Source: DATGIQ01 sp035295665 (GTDB lineage: Bacteria > Planctomycetota > Planctomycetia > Gemmatales > Gemmataceae). Taken from it: 8,503 nt of DNA. Shown one piece after another: positions 5,402 through 8,503 of this stretch; positions within the stretch are counted from its first letter, which is position 1, and each line of letters starts with the position of its first letter. The stretch is from assembly GCA_035295665.1 (NCBI GenBank), contig DATGIQ010000080.1, positions 1-8,503 on the forward strand, given 5' to 3'. Under the pieces are notes generated by a model. That model was not told the DNA's origin and searched no databases. It saw nothing but the letters and a program-made list of their open reading frames with translations. The translations under genes and the position numbers were made by a program.

Positions 5402-5911
5402 ATGAATGCGGTTCAGATTGCGCTCATCGATGATGATCGTTCCTGGCTCGAGGCCTTGGCGGAATACCTCGAAACCAAGGGTTTTTCGGTCTGTACGGCT
5501 GCGGATCCAGCTGAAGGGCTAGCCCTGCTGAGCCAGAAAAATGTTGCCGTCGTGATTTGCGATTACGACATGCCGGGAATGACCGGGCTGGAACTGGTCC
5601 GGTCCATTTTCGAGCAGCCACGCAGCATAGCCATCCTCATGGTCAGCAACGAGGAGGACCCGTCGTTGGCGGCTCGGGCTCTGGCTGCCGGTGCCTGTGG
5701 CTTTTTGACCAAGACGGGTTCGCCGAGCCAGCTCCTACAGAAGGTGCGGCAGATTCTCGCGAAGCGCGAGACCGCGGCCCCGGCTTCACAGCTTCACCTT
5801 TGGCAGCGCTTACTGCCCAGCCCACACCGGATGAAGCATGGCCGGAACCAACGCCGGCCGGCCGCACGGGCACACCTGGCTCCGTGTACGAAATCTTCGA
5901 AATTGCGGTAA
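5402..5911 (+). CDS. Single-domain response regulator (receiver), probably frameshifted at its C-terminus
   Basis: A 169-residue protein with an intact CheY-like receiver (about 1-122). Phosphoacceptor Asp54 sits in CDYDMPGMTG (53-62). The acidic pocket is in IDDD (9-12), the switch residue is Ser82 in MVSNEE (80-85), and the conserved Lys104 is in FLTKTG, followed by Thr where Pro is usual. No DNA-binding output domain is present. It is likely a phospho-relay intermediate or acts by protein contact; no histidine kinase is nearby. The ATG at 5402 follows GAGGTG (5390-5395) at 6 bases. From residue 127 the reading frame appears shifted by an 8-base imperfect repeat (5783-5798). The present tail (130-169) is basic and unlike the receiver, while the alternative frame reads as better protein. 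The receiver core should be functional either way. Confidence 0.88.
   Translation: MNAVQIALIDDDRSWLEALAEYLETKGFSVCTAADPAEGLALLSQKNVAVVICDYDMPGMTGLELVRSIFEQPRSIAILMVSNEEDPSLAARALAAGACGFLTKTGSPSQLLQKVRQILAKRETAAPASQLHLWQRLLPSPHRMKHGRNQRRPAARAHLAPCTKSSKLR
5783..5798. repeat. 8-bp imperfect tandem duplication inside the response regulator gene
   Basis: GCTTCACA (5783-5790) is followed at once by GCTTCACC (5791-5798): seven identical bases repeated at an 8-base period. Eight extra bases shift the frame by -1 relative to the downstream open frame. Removing one unit joins the receiver to an open frame that ends at 6045. Confidence 0.75.
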
Positions 5912-6045
5912 AGCGAAACGGCGGATCGTCCACCGACCGGCCGTCGTTCTCCATCCATCCTGTCAATTCGGCACGTTCTGCCTTGCACGATCACCCCGCA
6001 GAATCAATAATCGAGGGACAGGCAGAAAGGAAGGGACCTCCATGA
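5791..6045 (+). other. Out-of-frame continuation of the response regulator
   Basis: This frame reads without stop from the repeat to TGA at 6043-6045, 84 residues. It begins ASPLAALTAQPTPDEAWPEP, a plausible Pro/Ala linker, then has SVYEIFEIAVKRNGG, which looks like a short helix. Its stop overlaps the ATG of the TPR gene (6042-6044) as ATGA, a common layout for coupled genes. With one repeat unit removed, the regulator would be 211 residues. I do not recognise the extension as a named domain. Confidence 0.4.
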
Positions 6046-7115
6046 GGACGACGGTTGCGCTGCTGGCCCTGCTGATTGCGTTCAGGGGCCCTCCGTTGGT
6101 TTGCGGCCAGGGAATCTTCGGTCTGACGCCACCGCGTCCGGGCGATCTGCCCGTGGCGCCGGGAAAAGGACCCGATAAACGACTTCCTTCATCCCCGTAC
6201 GTTTACCGTGCCGGTTCTTCGAACAGTCGCAGCTCCATTTTTCTTTCGTACTACACTGTTCCCGTGAGCCGGGTCACGTATTTCTACTATGCTCCGCTCG
6301 CGTCAGTGCCGTCGCCGCCACTCGTCCTTGTGCCGGGGCAACGGCCGAACGCTGACGAAAGCCGGGAGGCTGAGCGTGTGCCGCCGCCGCGGCGTGCGGA
6401 AGCCGGACCGCCGTCTGTGCCCGAGGTGATTGCCCCGGGCGCGCCCGCCTCGGTGTTTCGTCCCATCCAGCCCGAGGATCGCATCCAAGCGGGTGTGCCG
6501 GCCTTACCTGCACCGGCCCGCCCGGCAGAGCCCAAACGAGAACAAGGGTCGCTGCGGCCTGAACCGTGGCCGTTTCTGGGCGTCCCGGCGGTACCGCCCG
6601 AGCCCAAGCTGGCGAGCGCTGGGCAAATTGAGTCGGGGAAGGACGCCTTCAAGGCGCAGCAGTACAGCCGGGCGGAACGACGCTTCCACCAGGCGGTGGA
6701 GATTTTTCCGGAGCACCCGCAGGCGCATTTTTTGCTCGCCCAGGCTCAATTTGCTCTCGGCAAGTATGCGGAAGCTGTAGCCGCCATCTATGCCGGCATG
6801 CGCCTCCAGCCCACTTGGCCGAACGCCGCTTTTCGGCCTCGTGATCTGTACGGTGGCCGGGCCAACGAGTTTACCGATCAGATGAGCCGTCTGGCAAGCG
6901 TGCGGGCCAAGCATCCCGACGACCCATTTTTAGCCTTCCTGTACGCCTACCAATTGTGGTTTGATGATCGGAAGGATGAAGCCCGGTTGTTGTTCCAGCG
7001 GGCGAAGACCCTGACGTCGGACCCCCGTTTTATTGAACGCTTCTTGCAGGCGAACCCCGGTTCGTCCGTTGCCGATGTTATTGTTGAGCTGCTCAAACCT
7101 GGCCCGCGGTTTTGA
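6042..7115 (+). CDS. Secreted proline-rich protein with C-terminal TPR repeats
   Basis: A 357-residue protein. Residues 1-22 are a signal peptide (MRTTVALLALLIAF, then a likely cut after Val-Cys-Gly). The Cys21 context VCGQ could be a weak lipobox-like site, but it is not a standard LAGC. Residues 24-190 are low-complexity and rich in Pro, Arg and Ala, with a Tyr-rich patch (68-84: SYYTVPVSRVTYFYYAP) that might anchor to the envelope. Residues about 195-262 form two TPR-like helix pairs (GKDAFKAQQYSRAERRFHQAVEI and AHFLLAQAQFALGKYAEAVAAI), and 295-326 look like another (LAFLYAYQLWFDDRKDEARLLF). The ATG at 6042 follows GGAAGGG (6029-6035) at 6 bases. Its 3' end overlaps the ABC-F gene. Likely a periplasmic scaffold for protein contacts; no enzyme motif is seen and the function is unknown. 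Confidence 0.85.
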   Translation: MRTTVALLALLIAFRGPPLVCGQGIFGLTPPRPGDLPVAPGKGPDKRLPSSPYVYRAGSSNSRSSIFLSYYTVPVSRVTYFYYAPLASVPSPPLVLVPGQRPNADESREAERVPPPRRAEAGPPSVPEVIAPGAPASVFRPIQPEDRIQAGVPALPAPARPAEPKREQGSLRPEPWPFLGVPAVPPEPKLASAGQIESGKDAFKAQQYSRAERRFHQAVEIFPEHPQAHFLLAQAQFALGKYAEAVAAIYAGMRLQPTWPNAAFRPRDLYGGRANEFTDQMSRLASVRAKHPDDPFLAFLYAYQLWFDDRKDEARLLFQRAKTLTSDPRFIERFLQANPGSSVADVIVELLKPGPRF

Positions 7116-8503
7116 CGAAGGGCCACTGTTTACCAATCTCGGGTTCGAACTGCACGCAGGCGAGCGAATTGGCCTGGTTGGGCCGAACGGCGTCGGTAAG
7201 ACGACGCTGCTGCGCCTCTTGGCCGGCGACGACCGCCCCGATGATGGCGAAGTCCGGCTGCACGCCGGTGCTCGCGTTGCCCTGCTCCGGCAGCAGCCGC
7301 TTTTCGAGCCCGGCCGTACACTGTTTGACGAAGCCCGCAGCGCCCTCGATGAACTGGTGGCCGCTCATGATGACATGGTGCGTACGGCGGAAGCGCTGGC
7401 CCATGCGACGGACGAGGCCCAACACAAATCCCTCGCTGCCCGGTATGATCGCCTGAATGAACTGCTCCGTCATCACGATGCCTATAACGTGGATCACCGG
7501 GTCGAGCATGTGCTCGACGGTCTCGGCTTTGTGGCCGACGACTATGCCCGCTCCCTTGAGATCTTCAGCGGCGGTCAGCAGAGCCGGGTCATGCTCGCCA
7601 AGCTCCTGTTGGCGGCTCCGGATGTCATGCTCCTGGATGAGCCGAGCAATCACCTCGACATCGATGCGACGCGTTGGCTGGAAGAATATCTCGTCAAGCA
7701 ACCCGAGGCGATGATCATTGTCAGCCATGATCGTTATTTCCTTGACCGGGTTGTGAATAAAATCTTCGAGCTCAACGCCGGCCGGCTGACTTCGTATCCG
7801 GGCAACTACCAGGCTTATTCCCAACTGCGGCAAGAACGCTACGAACACGAACTCAAAGCCTGGGAGGCCCAGAACGAGTACATCGCCAAACAGGAGGACT
7901 ACATCCGCCGCGTTCACTATGGCCAATTGCACAAACAAGCTCAGTCCCGGAAGAAGGCCCTGGAACGGCTGGAGCGCGTCGAACGGCCCACGATCCTGGA
8001 TGCTCCGCAGATGCATTTCGGCGAGGTTCGCCGCGCTGGGGATGTGGTTCTCCAGGTCGATAACCTGGCCAAGGCCTATGACCGGCCGCTTTTTTCGGGC
8101 CTGAGCTTTACGTTGCAACGCGGCCACCGCCTGGGCATCTTGGGGCCCAACGGCAGCGGCAAGACCACGCTCTTACGGATCCTTTTGGGCGAAGAAAATC
8201 CCGACAAGGGTACGGTGCAGCGTGGCCACCTCGTGGAGTTTGGCTACTACGATCAGCATTTGGCCAGTTTACCATCCGATAAGCCCGTTATCCGAGCCAT
8301 CTGGCCGGAAGCCGACCCCAACGCCACGGAACAAGCCATGCGGAACTTGTTGGGCCGCTTTGGCCTGATGGGGGACCAGGTCTATCAGCAGGTCGGCAGT
8401 CTCAGCGGCGGCGAGCGCAGCCGGGCTGCCCTGGCGCGGCTGGTGGCTCTGGGAGTTAACGTTCTGGTGCTCGACGAGCCGACCAATCATCTCGACTTAT
8501 GGG
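7075..8503 (+). CDS. ABC-F family ATPase (3' end beyond window)
   Basis: 476 codons are visible of a protein usually about 600-650 residues long. It has two ABC ATPase domains in one chain and no membrane segments, the ABC-F layout of ribosome-associated translation factors and ribosome-protection proteins. Domain 1: Walker A GPNGVGKT (36-43), signature FSGGQ (164-168), Walker B LLDEPSNHLD (186-195) with catalytic Glu189, His218 switch. The inter-domain linker (about 235-325) has YPGNYQAYSQ and a long charged coiled coil. Domain 2: Walker A GPNGSGKT (357-364), signature LSGGE (443-447), Walker B VLDEPTNHLD (465-474) with Glu468. The ATG at 7075 lies 41 bases inside the TPR gene and lacks a clear Shine-Dalgarno. 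It is chosen because MLLLSCSNLARGFDEGPLF gives the normal first strand of the family. The subfamily (Uup, EttA, YbiT and so on) is not resolved. Confidence 0.93.
   Translation, partial: MLLLSCSNLARGFDEGPLFTNLGFELHAGERIGLVGPNGVGKTTLLRLLAGDDRPDDGEVRLHAGARVALLRQQPLFEPGRTLFDEARSALDELVAAHDDMVRTAEALAHATDEAQHKSLAARYDRLNELLRHHDAYNVDHRVEHVLDGLGFVADDYARSLEIFSGGQQSRVMLAKLLLAAPDVMLLDEPSNHLDIDATRWLEEYLVKQPEAMIIVSHDRYFLDRVVNKIFELNAGRLTSYPGNYQAYSQLRQERYEHELKAWEAQNEYIAKQEDYIRRVHYGQLHKQAQSRKKALERLERVERPTILDAPQMHFGEVRRAGDVVLQVDNLAKAYDRPLFSGLSFTLQRGHRLGILGPNGSGKTTLLRILLGEENPDKGTVQRGHLVEFGYYDQHLASLPSDKPVIRAIWPEADPNATEQAMRNLLGRFGLMGDQVYQQVGSLSGGERSRAALARLVALGVNVLVLDEPTNHLDLW

Noticed and set aside
7093..8127. Minus-strand open frame of 344 codons
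   Set aside because: It mirrors the ABC-F gene; long antisense frames are common opposite GC-rich genes, and the plus strand has two full ATPase motif sets.
1..8503. CRISPR arrays, tRNA or rRNA genes, transposases, toxin-antitoxin or phage-defence genes
   Set aside because: No regularly spaced repeats, tRNA-like cloverleaf, rRNA segment or matching protein motif was seen on either strand.

Overview
The window is a stretch of bacterial chromosome that reads like a member of the Planctomycetota, probably near the Gemmataceae. That placement is an inference from gene content: a secreted planctomycete-type cytochrome c domain fused to WD40 repeats, a secreted DUF1080 (3-keto-disaccharide hydrolase-like) protein, and an 80-residue protein of a type I recall from planctomycete genomes. 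The DNA is moderately GC-rich. I see no tRNA, rRNA, CRISPR array, transposase or phage gene.

Left part (1-2981). A minus-strand gene for a cytochrome c/WD40 protein starts at 1386 and runs off the left edge. Diverging from it is a small plus-strand gene ending at 1820; its conserved N-terminus begins at an ACG codon behind a good ribosome binding site, so it has either a non-standard or a lost start codon. A poorly explained stretch (1821-2255) separates it from a converging minus-strand DUF1080 gene (2256-2981). Upstream of that gene lies a long imperfect hairpin (3067-3153) bracketed by 9-bp direct repeats, resembling a small inserted element.

Middle part (3262-5296). A minus-strand endonuclease III gene (nth) has all catalytic and iron-sulfur residues. 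A 364-base divergent spacer separates it from two consecutive plus-strand small heat shock protein genes. The short gap between those two contains a perfect GC-rich hairpin and a possible structure that hides the second gene's ribosome binding site.

Right part (5402-8503). A single-domain response regulator, a secreted proline-rich TPR protein and an ABC-F ATPase follow on the plus strand. The response regulator looks frameshifted near its C-terminus by an 8-bp imperfect tandem duplication. If one copy is removed in thought, its frame runs on for 84 codons and ends in an ATGA overlap with the TPR gene. The TPR gene in turn overlaps the ABC-F start by 41 bases. The heat shock genes, regulator, TPR protein and ABC-F are collinear and may be partly co-transcribed. 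The shared theme of protein quality control and stress is an inference.

I found no convincing undescribed multi-gene system. The best leads are the frameshift duplication, the missing start codon, the hairpin element with flanking direct repeats, and the candidate thermosensor between the heat shock genes.
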